From Doris montereyensis (lineage: Eukaryota; Mollusca; Gastropoda; Nudibranchia; Dorididae): DNA of 64,000 nt. The translations under genes and the position numbers were made by a program. Shown here piece by piece: positions 50,201 through 62,287 of the stretch. Numbering within the stretch: the stretch's first letter is position 1; each line of letters starts with the position of its first letter. The notes below the pieces were generated by a model. It was not told the DNA's origin. It saw only the letters and a list, made by a program, of their open reading frames with translations, and did not search any database. The stretch spans positions 392,501-456,500 of the forward strand of contig JAXRKP010000054.1 of NCBI GenBank assembly GCA_037039925.1, read 5' to 3'.

Positions 50201-53200
50201 AAGAGAGAAAAGTCAATACAAACAGATGTCAGAATTGGTGGGGAATGGCCTATTGAGGGACCTGATATGTGTCAGTAATGGCAGTAAGTTAAAATCGTTG
50301 TAGTCAGAATAAAATATTTTTATTTTATATGTTTAAAAAATCACATACAGAAAGGCACTTTTTAAAACTTATTTATATAAGATGCTTTATTTCTCTCTCA
50401 GAAATGCTGATCTTTCAGCATTGCGGCATGAAGCTGAATTCTATGGTATTTCAGCACTTGGTATGTATTTTTCTGTTACCTTCTGGATATTCCTAAATTA
50501 TTTGGACATTCAAAACACCAACCTAAATACACACTTAACTGCCTTAAGTTCTCATCATGAAGTTAAACATTTTTTAAATTCAAAGCTATCATTAACCTCC
50601 TCTAATCATCTTTATCATTTTTAATTGTTTTTTTTTTTTCTTTTTCATAGAGATGAATATTTGTAAACCTACATCTTGAAAGTCAGTCTAAGATGTTTTG
50701 ATAACCCTGTCTTACAGTCATTACTCTTTTATAAAAACTAAATAAACCATATGCTTCCAGTTCAACGTCTGACCTTGTGTGAGGATCTTGACCAGTCATC
50801 ATGTGGGGATGTCCTATTTCACGCTTATTTCCACCCTCCCAGTAAGTGAACAATGCTGATGAGGCAAAAATTTAGATAGATCCAGGTACATGGAAGACGA
50901 AAATTATTAAACTTTCTAGAGGAAAAGATTGTTCTGCTTTTTTCACCCTTCAATTTGATAATTTTTCCTTTTCTTATAACATTATTTCAAGTATTTTATA
51001 TTTTTTTATGAATATAATGACCTTTCCTGTCACAATAACTTTTTTCAGTTTAGTGATAATAATAATAATAATAGCCATAATTAATGATAACAGTAATAAT
51101 AATTATGATAATGACAATAATAATACTGAATATTTATATAGCGCCAAATCTCCATTATGATTTCAAGGCATAATCATGTCATTTACCCAGATGCAAAATA
51201 AAAGATATTTTAATGGCATAGTATATAGCTTTGGTAAAAAAAAATGTATGTTGAAAATGATGCTTTACATACTTTAAAAAATGATGATTTACAGTTTTGT
51301 AAAAAACAAAGTTTTCATATTTTTCTTGAACGTGTTGAGGGAAGAAGATTCTTCAATCTTTTATGACAGATTGTTGCAAAAAAGAGCAGCGAAATGTGAA
51401 AATGTTCTGATATAAACAGTTATATAATGTAATTTTTTTGTTAATGTTAAGTCTTCATAGAAATTATTTTTTTTCTTTTGTCTTTTCTCCCTCACACAGC
51501 ACCACCTTTGAGAGATACAGCAAGTGCACGGCAGTCAATTGTAAGTGTTGATGGTAATGATGGTCCCAGAAACAGCTTAGGGCCAGGTGGAGACAGCCGT
51601 TCTTACCTTCAACAAAGGTAAGGATCATTTTCATTCTTGATTTGTTTTTTTCTTCAGTTTGCAGTCAGTCTTGGGTTCATCATACAAAATGTAGCACTTT
51701 ACATGTTAGATTCTCTAGAGATTTCTATAAAAATTTTGGATTTTTTAAAGAGGTTAAGTATAAAGGAACAATTCTGCATATGTTATAACATTGTTTAGTG
51801 ATGTGTTATTCAGAGCCAAAACGAAAAATATTTTTTTGTATTTCTTTATATTCTTATAAAAATAATTAACCATTATCAGGCTTGCCTCCCTCGATTCAAG
51901 CCAACACCTTCAGGAATATTTGGAAACAAACTCGTCAAGGCAAATGGCATGTCACTCTGGTACTGCCAATGCGCCATCTGCTGGTCAAGCCATTGATCCT
52001 TTGAAAGCCACATCCAATGCAAGGTTTGACCGGAAGAGAAATAAAGGTAAAAAAAAAGTCTCTCAAGGTTAAACATATTTCAAGATAAATCTTGTTCTGT
52101 GAATTTTAAATCAATGAAAACTCTTAAGAGATATCAATACATATTTAAATACTTGAGGTCCTGTTTATCTAACTGAAAATTAAATGTTGAAATGATCAAA
52201 CATGGCAATTGGGGGAGGGGGATGTGGTTTAATAATTAGGGGTAATAAAAAAAATCAGGAACACTGTGTCAGTTTGGATGTTACATGTAGGCTGTTTCTT
52301 CAACAGGCTCTCGGTTTGATCCGATGAGAGTGACAATGGTGAGGGGCCACCAGAATTGGATTTGTGCAGCGTACCCTCATTTTGTGTGTTGTTTCAGGTA
52401 ATCAATTTCCTAGCCCAGTTGATTTCTTAAAAAAAAAAATATCAGTATGATATTTTTTTCTTATTATACTTCAAACTTGTATATTTGCCCCTCTTTTGTT
52501 TTGTTCAATTGTCCAAAGGAGAATGTTGTCGAGGGGTGGGTAAGAGGGGGGATTACCTTTTTATAAAAAAAATTATTTAAAAACTCCTTGTCACATGAAT
52601 AAGTTAATCTCAGTGGGATCTTTCATTTGGTTTTAGTAGACTATTGAGACTTTAAGCTACATTAGTGCTTGTTCAGAATCTTGTGAGGTTGAGCTTTTCT
52701 TCTTTATCAACTTTCTGTTTCTTTTAAGTTTTGAAGTGAGAGAGAATGAAGCAGGTTGGGGTTGTTTTTCATCTTGGATTGATGAGTGTGCTTTTGGTGC
52801 ATGAGGACAAGGAGAGTCATTTTAACTAGTCTTCAATTATTATGTTACCAGAATGAAGGATTCCACTGGATGGCACTTAGTTTGGTCTAGTGAACACATG
52901 GATGCACAGGTTGAAAGGATTGCCCTGAACGCAAAGGTGATGAGTTCAAATCAGGATAATCTAAACAACAAGATGGTGGCTGCTTCTTCTGGCTCTCTTG
53001 TATGGTTGTGGTCTGTCAGCGATGAAGGGGAAAGCAGACAAATTGGTGAGACCTTAGTTTTATCATGTATCGTTGACTTTCAAGAATGATGTTTTTTTTT
53101 TTCCATGTATTCAATGTCATAAATGATCAGCATTGAAGTAAATTTGATTGCTTTTTTCCACCATCACTCCCTCCAGAGAGAATGTATGCAGGGAATGTGT

Positions 53201-56200
53201 CAAGAATTAAGGGCAAAAGATCGTTGAAGAAGATTTTGTCAGAACAACAGGATATTTTCAGTCAATGTGATTGGTATTTATGTATGCACTGAAATAGGAA
53301 ATGGTCATACAAATACAGGAGGCTTTATTTCTCATTTTAAACAGTCACGCTTGAAATCAGTTGATGGGAGTATGTTCATGCATCCAAATGTTTAAACATT
53401 GTTGAGTTTTGATTTTTTAAAATGAAGTTTAAAATTTTAGCCTAAATTATTCAAAGCTACATATTATTTTGTTCGATTTTCTACTTTGTTTCCAAATTTT
53501 TTAAAAAAATGTGTTTTTTGTGTCTATCAAATGAATTTCTTTCATATAAAATACTGTTATCAATTGATTGTTTTACTATTTCCGAAGGCGTTTTCAACCT
53601 TCATGTGTCAGTTGATAATTTATTCTTCATTGGGAGTCAGCTGGTGGCTCTCAGCTGCACAGGGAAAGTGGGAGTGTGGCACTCCATGTCCCAGCATTGG
53701 CAGGTATGAGCTTTTGGTTGGGATTTCAATAGGGGCATTTATGTCAAGTTTTACGTCATATCTGAGACGAGGGGGGGGGGAGGGGGGGCAGAAAAAAAAT
53801 AAAACAGGGATAATTTTGGGACATAATTTATTAATGAAGTCTGAGAATGCAACGCTTGATGCAGTATGATCTTACTGTAGTTGGTTTTTCTCAAAAAGAA
53901 TTAATTTCATAAGATTAAAAGCAGTTGTTTGTTCAACACATTCAGAGACTTACGTCAAAACTTTCTTTCCCTCCTCACCGGAAGGTGATTTTCAGTCAGC
54001 TGTTCAACGAGAAAAACAGGTTTTTTGTCTGTGTTTCACCATACTTTTTATGTTTTGAAATGTCATGATATGGTAAAATAGAGGGTAAAAATAGATTTGA
54101 CTTGCTTACTTGTATCAGAAATCCTCTACACCGAGATACCACAATGCTCATGCGTGCCATGTTCCCAGTGCCGTGAGACTTACGTGGCAACACTGTGCGG
54201 TGGGCGCCGCATGGTGTGCTGCCTATTTCTAACAGTACAATCAAGTACATGAGACATATGACTATGGGGACAGCCGATGGACATAGCATGACCAAAGAAA
54301 TGAAACTGACAGTTTTGGCTTAAGAAGGAATGAGAATAAATTAACAAAAAAAGAAAGAAACAGAAGAATAAAAGAAAGACAGAAAGGGAAAAGTAAGATT
54401 ATACATATGGTCCTCAAAATTAAATGACAAGTTAACGCTTTAACACGGATTGATCAAGGGGAACAAGAGCTTTTAGAATTTTAAAGGGCTCATATAACGT
54501 GTATTTTAGGCTCATAAGATGCTACAAGTGTAGTTACTGAAACATAACGGAAAGTTACATGCTCACGATCACAGAAGCAGGGTTTGTTTGGTGAGGAGAA
54601 AAGTCAGTTGTGCTGAAGTTTTGCTAGATTTTGTATGTGTTCATTTGAAGATTTTTTTCTGACACAAGGTCAAGAAAATAGTTCTATTACATTTAACTAC
54701 TTTGTAATCAGAATATAGTAAAAATAAGATCTTATCAATTGTCTTTTTCTTATACAGATTCAAGATGTTGTGCCGATCACTAGTTATGACACAGCTGGCT
54801 CCTTTTTACTTTTAGGTTGTGAAAATGGATCTATTTATTATATTGGTAAGGCAAGAGAGAGAATGGCAATTTTCTTTATTAGAAACTTTATTGCTAATTA
54901 ATTGTCAGTTCTGTATCGTTGTTAAATTGAAACAAATTTGTTAAAGAAGGACGTTTCCACTCTCATGAAAATGTTTCTTTTGGAGATTTAAACATAATGA
55001 TCTAAGACACATTTTAAGAGCTAATAAGGCATCGTGAACTGACACCCCAGTTTTTTTTTTTTTTTTTCCATCTACAATTGTTTGGGGAAAATGATTCTGT
55101 CAGAGAAGTTTTGAAAGGTCTAACCAGACAAATCAATGAATTAGGAAAAGTAACTTCAGATTTTGAAAAGAGTGAGATCCTGGCTACTCAGTCTTGATCT
55201 TTGTCTTATTTTGAAAAATAATACTGAAAATGCAGTGTGTGAATTTACAATTGTTGCTGTTTTGTTCATCTAGAAGAAACAAGTCCATATCCCAGGTTTT
55301 TAAAGCTTGATGTCTGATTATTGTAATCCTGTCTGGTTTTATTATCTCATGGTTTTATTATCTCAATCAGATATGCAGAAATTTCCTCTTCGCATGAAAG
55401 ACAATGATCTTCTAGTCACTGAACTCTATAGAGATCCCGCCTGTGATATGGTAACTGCCCTGAGTGTCTACCTTACCCCAAGACAAGTAAATGTCAATAA
55501 TATTTATTAGATTTTTTCTCTTATGTTCTTTTAATTTTGAAATTGTCATCTATTTATCCTGTGGACAAGGAAACTTGTTTTTGCCTATAACTTATCTGAG
55601 AAAATATTAACTCTTTGAAATTCAGTTAAAAAGTATGTGTATTTCTGGTAAAAAATGCCTTATTTAAAAAAAAAAACTGAACCAAAAAAAAAAAAATCAG
55701 GGAAGATGACAAACAGTTAAACAGAAAGAGGAATTATATCCTCTATCGTAATGTTTTCAGAAGTTTCACCAAAAACGGACGCCAGCAATGTAGAATTTTG
55801 ATCAGCTCTATGGTTTTAAATCAGAACTATTCTAAACTTACAGTACCTAGCAAAGATATCAAACAAATCTCTCTAGAAGAACATGAGTGAAACACCGTTA
55901 TCACTCAGTGTTACAGAACAAATGGCGATTATTCGGACACATCCTCAGCAAGATAAAAACTCACCAAGGAACAAATCCATGATTTATTACTTTAAAGAGC
56001 AAACTACAAAGAGACGAGATAGACCAAAAACAACCTTCAGACAAGACCTTGAAAGGATGAATCTACAATTCAAGACACTAAAAGACTTCATAAACATACT
56101 CAACATTGCACAAAATGTACCTAATGTAACTAAAAGGGCTCACCCGATCGCTGAAGGTGGATTACACCACCTGACCCACAACTAGTCCTGGAGCTAGCGA

Positions 56201-59200
56201 TTTTGTCGCCATTCCAAGGGTTTTAACGACCCACGTCCCATTAAAAGAAGAAGAAGAGGAGGCACAATACTGCAACAATATACAAGGCATCCGAGGCGGA
56301 AAAATCTAATGACTCCTCAGCAGAAGGGCATTAAGTCAAGTTTGTGATTTTATCTTACAAATTCGTTTTTGTGATTTTACCGTATAATGCACCCCTTGCT
56401 TTTTTCTCATTCTGAGTGAAAACTTTTCTAAGATCACAGCTGTTTGGAAGGATCTATTTTTGTTTTCAATTATTATGTATCTTTCAAATGTCATGATTTC
56501 GTTCTTTATGAAATTTCAAGGTCTCAGGGAACTGGATTGAATAGCCTATGGCACAAGTTCTGGAACTGTGCGCGTGTCATAGTACAGCATCCTGAGACTG
56601 TTGGGCACGGACCACAACTGTTTCAAACTTTCACCGTTCATCGCAGTCCTGTCACAAAAGTGATGCTTTCTGAGAAACACTTAGTGTCAGGTCAGTTTTA
56701 CGGTTGTCTCATTGTACACCATCCTTACATCCATAGTCTAGAGTAGAGATTTACTCTTTGGGAAGCGGAAAAGGGTGAGGGGGGGGGGAAGTGTTATGAT
56801 TAAGTCTTATAAAATTGACATATTTTTTATTTTATTATGTCATAGAGTGTGACTAGAAAGCATTTTTGATAATTTACTGAATAGTCCCTTGTGGTCAGTG
56901 AAAATTCTTGTGTGGTGTGGTGTGCCTTATCTTGCCATTTCTCTTGGTGTCCTTGGGTTTTTTTTTTTAACAACTTCTTATACATATTTTAAATACCACT
57001 ATCATTTTCTTCTTCCTTCTCCTATATGCAGGTTATACCAACTCCAGTATTATAAGATGACTTAGTTTTATTGCTGTGCAGGTCTGTATAATTTCAGGAA
57101 TTAATCAATTTCTTCAATTCGCTTGTTACTGAACAAGATGAAATTGGTCACCACGTATAATGTTACACATTTATTTTCATTTTTACAAACACAGTTTGCT
57201 CTGAGTACAACCATGTAAGAACTTGGAATGTAACCCGTTTTCCGTGGAATGATTTCCACTCAGCCAGGCTCAATGCCTTTAGCCTCCTTCAAGATTTTAT
57301 CTCTGGACGATGTCAGTCCTGGAAATAAGCTACTCTGCTGGAAATGATTTTGGTAAGTATTGAGATCCTCCTTTTCATCATCTTCTCTTCCTCTTCTCCT
57401 GCTGCTACTTTGTGTCACTTTGTACAAGAAGATATTGTAATCTTGCATGACACAAATCATGATAATGTTTATTGGTTGTAAAAGAGATTTGATAACTGAA
57501 AATGGTATTTAGTTAGAACATTTATTTACACACAAAAAAGTTTTCATTAAATGAATGAGAACACAAAAATGCACCTATATTTAATCACAAGCTAAGACGT
57601 TCTTCATGTGGGTTTTCTTTCTCTATAGGTCCATTTGGGAACAAGATGATAAACAGCTGTTTTTTCAGAAGGTGGTGTCTGATACAGATCAACTTTTTGT
57701 CAGACTTTCATCAACTGGACAAAGGTATGTAGAATTTGTTTATTTGGTAAGAGAATAATGTGATCCTTTCTTACTTGAAAAGGAGAATGAATGTTTGTTT
57801 TTGTACCTTTTTTGTCTACCTTGCTTTTATTTACCTGCACATATTTTGTCTTGGTGTGTTTACCATTAATGTGGGCAGTCCGTGGTCGCAGATAGAAGGC
57901 CTTTCTTCTTCCCTCTCACTTTTTTACTTGTTTTTCATCTTTCTGTTTCCTTTTGATATTATTATTTATTCCAATATCTTATACAAATGGACTTGATGAG
58001 TCTTAATGTTTGCTTTTGCATCACTTTTTACTTCTTACTTCATTTCTTGATGCACTTGGATTGGAAGGCATGGGTCACTAAAAATAGAAAGAGTTATATG
58101 CACGTAAACTAACTTGAACGATGAAGATGCTCTTTGCAATCTGTTATTTCAGCCTATATAATATAGCTTGACTTAACGGCATATACACTGATTGCTCAGT
58201 TATGTGGTTGAATTTTAAGAAGATTCATCGCATTCCTAAGCTTAATGACTTGGATTTTGTTTTGTTTCTGTGTCTTGTGACAAATATTTCTGACCTTGCC
58301 TTCAATTATTTCACAGGGTGTGTGTAATACGGTCTGTAGATGGGAGCAACATAAGTTCATTTTGTGTTCATGAATGTGAAGGCTCAAGCAGATCAGGCTC
58401 ATGTTTGCGCAGATATCTTTTCACTGGCCATGAATGGAAGTGTTCAGGTTAGTTGATGACTTTTTAAATATTTGCATCGACAATATGTATTATTGCTCAT
58501 TAAATATTAAAAAATGAATGGGTAGCCTGTTGTGACACAACAAAAGAGGAAAATTTTATATCAGTTTAATTAGGTGTAATATTCCTTTGAATTTATCAAA
58601 ACATAACATGGCCAAAAATGCACCATGGTGCATTTAGGCAGTGGCTGCTGTGTTTTTATGGAAAGAAAATGTAGGAAAATTTACTATTGCTATCTTGAGA
58701 TTCAAATCATGATTTCTTTTTCAGATGTGGGATCTTACAACAGCGCTTTGATCTCTTCCTCAAGCAAGATGAGAAAGGTGAGATATTTCCTTTTACTATT
58801 TGTGCAATGTTTTTTTTCTAAAGTTATGGAACTGTTTTTAAAGTTTATACCATTACATGCAAAAGTGGACATTATAAACAACAAGCATGTTACACCCCAG
58901 GTGGTACAAAGTACGATTATTAGATCGGGTTAATATTCAATACCGAGGTTACGCAGGTTGGCATAAATAGTGCTATCCCAATTTTTTTATTATTATACAG
59001 CCTGTTCAAAATGGCGGCTTAGGTGAATAAGAAGTCTACTCAAAGACAAGATATTTTCAATAATTAACCGCCACTTCTGGTAGAAAAAGTCCCTAAATGA
59101 AATCAATCTTGGGATCATTTAGAACCTACATGCAAAATATAGTCACTCTTAGTGGCCTGGCAACAGAGCATTTGGCGATCAAAGAATGACCAACTCAGAA

Positions 59201-60604
59201 TTATATAATATAGACGAAAATTCAGAGAATACTCATTTTCTTTTTGTTGCCCTCTCTTCAAAATTGGCCCATGTTGGCAGTGAAATTTAGATTCTTCAGT
59301 TTTGTTCTAGGGACATAAAATTCATGATATGAATTTTGGTGGGTCATGTTAAGTGATGGTCAGAATGTAGTTTTCTTGTAATTTACAATGCTGCAAGTCC
59401 TTGTAACACTTTCGTTTTTTAGTTTTGGTATACAGTGAAAACATTCTATGTTCATAAAGAATTAATATATATTTATTTCAGGCAATAAATGTGTACACTT
59501 TTCCAAGATTGTGTTTCCTTTCTGAGAGGTTTTCATATGCCAATAGTGAACATGCATCTTTAAACAATATAATTATCGATTGTTTTATCTCTACCTTGTA
59601 GCTGCTCGCAAAGATGGCCCTTGTGCAGAGGAACTTATTCATCTTTTGGAACATGTAGACTTGAGCAGCTCAAGATGTTCTACACCATGTATCAGCCCAG
59701 CTGCATCGGTTTTCATGAATCAGCTTTCTTACTCTTATGGGAGCTTGCGAACACGAAAGCGTCACCAAATGTCTCCTCAGGCTGCAATGGCTGGGGCATA
59801 TGGGGAAGCTGTGAATCTAGTCCAGAAAAGAAATGGCAACCACTTGCAAGGTATGTCATGTTTGCTTGACAAAGATTAATTCCTATCTTTGAATGTAAAA
59901 ACAATGAAGATCTTAAAGCCATCTTGAACTTTAATGACATATTCAGTCATATTTTCTATTGAATATTGAGAAGTAAAGAATATTTCCTGTTTTTTGTTAT
60001 TCAAGCAGAATATTGCACGCAGTGTATTATGTGCTTGCATAGTTTTATGCGGGCACTGTTTTAGCATCAGTCTGATTCAATGTAATTTAAATCTATTGAA
60101 AAGAAATTTTAAAAACATACATTTTGAGACTAAAGGTTTTGTATGATTGTATATATCCTTAAGTGGGTTTTGTAGCCTAGTGATCAGGGTAATGCTAGCT
60201 TTGAATTTGTGTTCCTTGAGAAAGACACTTGTCATGCATTTCTCCTCTCAACCCACATGCAAATGAATACCAGATTCATCTGGGGAGTAAAACCTGCACT
60301 AAATTAGTATCCTGTCCAAGAGGGGATGTATTGTTGCCAGTTTCACTTCATGCTATAGATACAGGGATACGCTCTTGTTTTATTGACTGTAACGGCCTTA
60401 AAGATATTTTTTAGATTTTGTTGGGGTTTTTTAAATACATTTTTTCACCTATTGCTTTTATATTTACTGCTGTGTCCTTTTTCCCAGCTGGATTACGCAG
60501 AGAATGTGACTTTACCAGAAGTTATGGAAGATAATGCAAGGCCTCAAAGTGATGCTAGTCACAACAGCTCTGATAAACAGGACAAAGGAAATTATTGGGT
60601 TTGA
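44234..60604 (+). CDS. KCTD3: KCTD3/SHKBP1-like BTB and WD40 protein, about 20 exons
   Basis: In vertebrates KCTD3 modulates HCN3 channels and its paralogue SHKBP1 binds an SH3 adaptor; the invertebrate role is unknown. Exons: 44234-44286, 47373-47426, 47759-47804, 48354-48428, 50402-50460, 50761-50841, 51500-51617, 51880-52046, 52307-52397, 52852-53045, 53588-53703, 54758-54845, 55371-55486, 56521-56690, 57195-57352, 57630-57724, 58317-58447, 58725-58777, 59602-59850, 60488-60604. The BTB/T1 domain opens [18 protein letters not shown] and continues [32 protein letters not shown] Ser/Gln-rich linker is followed by WD40-type blocks: [114 protein letters not shown]. The C-terminal region has [16 protein letters not shown] and ends GNYWV. 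About 740 residues against roughly 815 in human KCTD3. At least seven small frame breaks need correction; the phase between the last two exons is unresolved. Confidence 0.94.
44729..45212 (-). other. KCTD3 intron 1 stretch with two overlapping unassigned frames
   Basis: Two overlapping minus-strand frames of 108-109 codons occur (with phrases such as [19 protein letters not shown] and EERVSK-like text). I recognise no domain, and the sequence may belong to an unknown repeat. They are not supported as genes. Confidence 0.2.
45382..46360. mobile_element. TA-flanked Tigger/pogo-like element
   Basis: TA at 45380-45381 and 46361-46362 flank 979 bp. Left tip CAGTAGTGACCGCCTAAATG and the right tip in reverse are identical for at least 23 bases, ending in CCC. 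The words 'CGCCTAAATGCCC' repeat subterminally near 45471 and 46302. A purine-rich interior (46060-46260) gives a charged 78-codon frame without a recognised domain; no DDE transposase is visible. It lies in KCTD3 intron 1. Confidence 0.95.
47148..47165. repeat. 18-base G run
   Basis: An uninterrupted run of G in the KCTD3 sense strand, preceded by TTGTTGTTGGGTTT, about 200 bases before exon 2. Run lengths like this are often wrong in assemblies. Confidence 0.9.
48482..49498. mobile_element. TA-flanked Tigger/pogo-like element
   Basis: TA at 48480-48481 and 49499-49500 flank 1017 bp. Left tip CAGTGGTGTCAGCCTAAGAA, right tip in reverse CAATGGTGTCCACCTAAGAA, both continuing CCCG. 'GAACCTGGTCTGCCTA' recurs near both ends (about 48514 and 49431), and a TTCTCATTCATTTG-type unit is repeated near 49125-49215. 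No transposase frame. It lies in the KCTD3 intron between exons 4 and 5. Confidence 0.9.
49635..50288. mobile_element. piggyBac-type TTAA-flanked element, family copy 2
   Basis: TTAA at 49631-49634 and 50289-50292 flank 654 bp. Left tip CTCATTCACTGCCAGGCA, right tip in reverse CTTACTGCCATTACTG. The interior is collinear with the copy at 32422-33074. The 65-codon frame at 50081-50278 is a fragment of this repeat and not a host gene. It lies directly after the TA element in the same KCTD3 intron. Confidence 0.8.
51055..51180 (-). mobile_element. SINE/LINE 3' tail with (ATT)n, minus orientation
   Basis: An imperfect (AAT)n array is followed by TATTTATATAGCGCCAAATC and TTTCAAGGCATAA. In reverse: CCTTGAAA...TTTGGCGCTATATAAATA then (ATT)n. 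Fourth copy of this tail design. It lies in a KCTD3 intron. Confidence 0.7.
55878..56250 (+). pseudogene. LINE C-terminal fragment with 3' tail
   Basis: [13 protein letters not shown] (frame-shifted), then [20 protein letters not shown] and [14 protein letters not shown] resemble the (R)WFGHxxR...RGRPK tail found after the reverse transcriptase of many non-LTR elements. It ends in TTTTAACGACCCACGTCCC and a (GAA)n-like tail. It lies in the KCTD3 intron between exons 13 and 14 and is not a host exon. Confidence 0.8.
60166..60400 (+). mobile_element. tRNA-headed SINE copy
   Basis: 'GGTTTTGTAGCCTAGTGATC' (diverged A box), 'TTCCTTGAGAAAGACACTTG', 'CTCAACCCACATGCAAATGA' and 'CTGTCCAAGAGGGGATG' align with the complete SINE at 13340. 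It lies in the last KCTD3 intron. Confidence 0.8.
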
Positions 60605-62287
60605 AATACTGCCAATTGAATTCTTCAACAATGAGGGGAATTTCCTTTGAATTTTTCAAGTCAAGGAATTTGTAAATTGAGCAGAGAAAAAGGAATTTTT
60701 AAGAATCAATATTTTCAGTTTCAATTTGCCTGAAGAAAAATATGTCTAAGCGGCAATCAGCATATATGTTATTCTCTCTCACTATATAATGAGCTTATTG
60801 TGTTTGGAACTCTGGTAGATAAGCCTGCAATGAAGAAAAATTTACACCAGCCTCCCTCTCTGACCGTCTTTTTATATTGTAGATAGAGATTCTGCTTTAT
60901 AATTTCATTGAACTGGCTTTTGATTTGCTACTGTTATAAAATAAAGCAATCAAGAACCTTATTTCTACAAAATTATGTAGAGATTAAAAAAATATATGTG
61001 AAAATGTGAAATCCTTTGTTGTGAAATTACCATTTATTGCAAGTAAAACTGTTGGTTACTCATTTTGTATTTATGCATAGAATACTTTTAATCTTTAGTT
61101 TTCCATGTCATTTTATACATGTTACCAGATTTTAAATCTAGATTATGAGTTAACTCTTAAAGTTTGTTTCATTTTGACGTAGTTTACAGAACAGCTGTAA
61201 ATTCTGTATTAGTATTAGCTCAAAGAATTCCCCCTCCGTCAACGAAAATGGCACTTGATGATAAAACAGCATTTTTAAGAAAATGAATAAACAAAATGTA
61301 TCACAAGACTAGAAGGAAATACAGATTGGTTCTCTGACATGAAATCATTTAAAATACATTTCAATCATAAATAAATTGCTTTATGTAACTATGAAAAGAT
61401 ACATAGGGCTCAGCACCTGTAGGGAAATGGATCAAAAACAGATTCATACAACATTTCTTTGCAAAATTTGACAATTGCTGATGGTTGTGTGAACTGTTAA
61501 AATGTTTTTATCCTTTTAGCTTGGAAGTTACAATCAATAATTTCCTTTCAACTATGTGACGAAATAGTGCTCAACATATCACTACATTTCAGATAAAACG
61601 CATATGCGCCAAATTTTCAATTTTCAGCAAACAATCGTTCAATACGCATATGATCAAAATATCAGAGTTAGAAAAATATACATAATTGTTTAAAAAGACA
61701 TTTATTAAAAGTCTCTTCATTGCTGCACATTTGAGAAAATCTCTTTAGTCTCTAACATGAAATTTGGTCGTAGTTGTATTCACAATGTCATCAGAAAGGT
61801 GGTGATAAGACATTTAAGTAGCATAAAATTACTTCAAAATTGCAAAACAAAAATATATGGTCTAATATATATCATGCAAGTAGAGATACTTCAAGTATTT
61901 ATGCTTTTCAGTTTTTACTAATTATGTTGCTTTTACACAGGGTAATTCTTTAATTAGCATTTTTTAAATTGAGTTGAATTCTGCTTTCATTTAGTCTCTG
62001 TGAAAGCACTGAACATTTTCATTTTATCTGCCTCAAATCTTTAAATAATTTACACACACTATATATGTATGTCTTTACTTGTGTGAGTAAGGCATATTTC
62101 TTTTCTCTCCTTTTTTTTTCTGCTTGTTTTCTTCTATCTTTTTTATTTATTACTTTTCTCTGTTATTTATTTGCTATTTAGGTGCAGAAATGGAAACTAC
62201 TATCACAAACTTTTTGATATGCCATTTGTATGCTGTGTCTTGTGTCAAATTGTGCCCAGAAAGAAATGATAATTATGATAATATTAA
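60605..62287 (+). other. KCTD3 3' UTR and intergenic sequence
   Basis: AT-rich sequence after the KCTD3 stop. It contains the polyadenylation signal candidate at 60940 and a second AATAAA near 61285. No other gene is recognisable. Confidence 0.5.
60940..60945 (+). terminator. KCTD3: Candidate polyadenylation signal of KCTD3
   Basis: AATAAA 336 bases after the stop codon, the first canonical signal in the 3' UTR. Confidence 0.5.

Noticed and set aside
50081..50278. A 65-codon host gene
   Set aside because: It lies wholly within the TTAA-flanked repeat that has a second copy at 32422-33074, where the frame is not kept.
55883..56185. A 100-codon frame as a KCTD3 exon
   Set aside because: It matches the C-terminal tail of LINE proteins, lacks suitable splice sites, and KCTD3 exons 13 and 14 join in frame without it.
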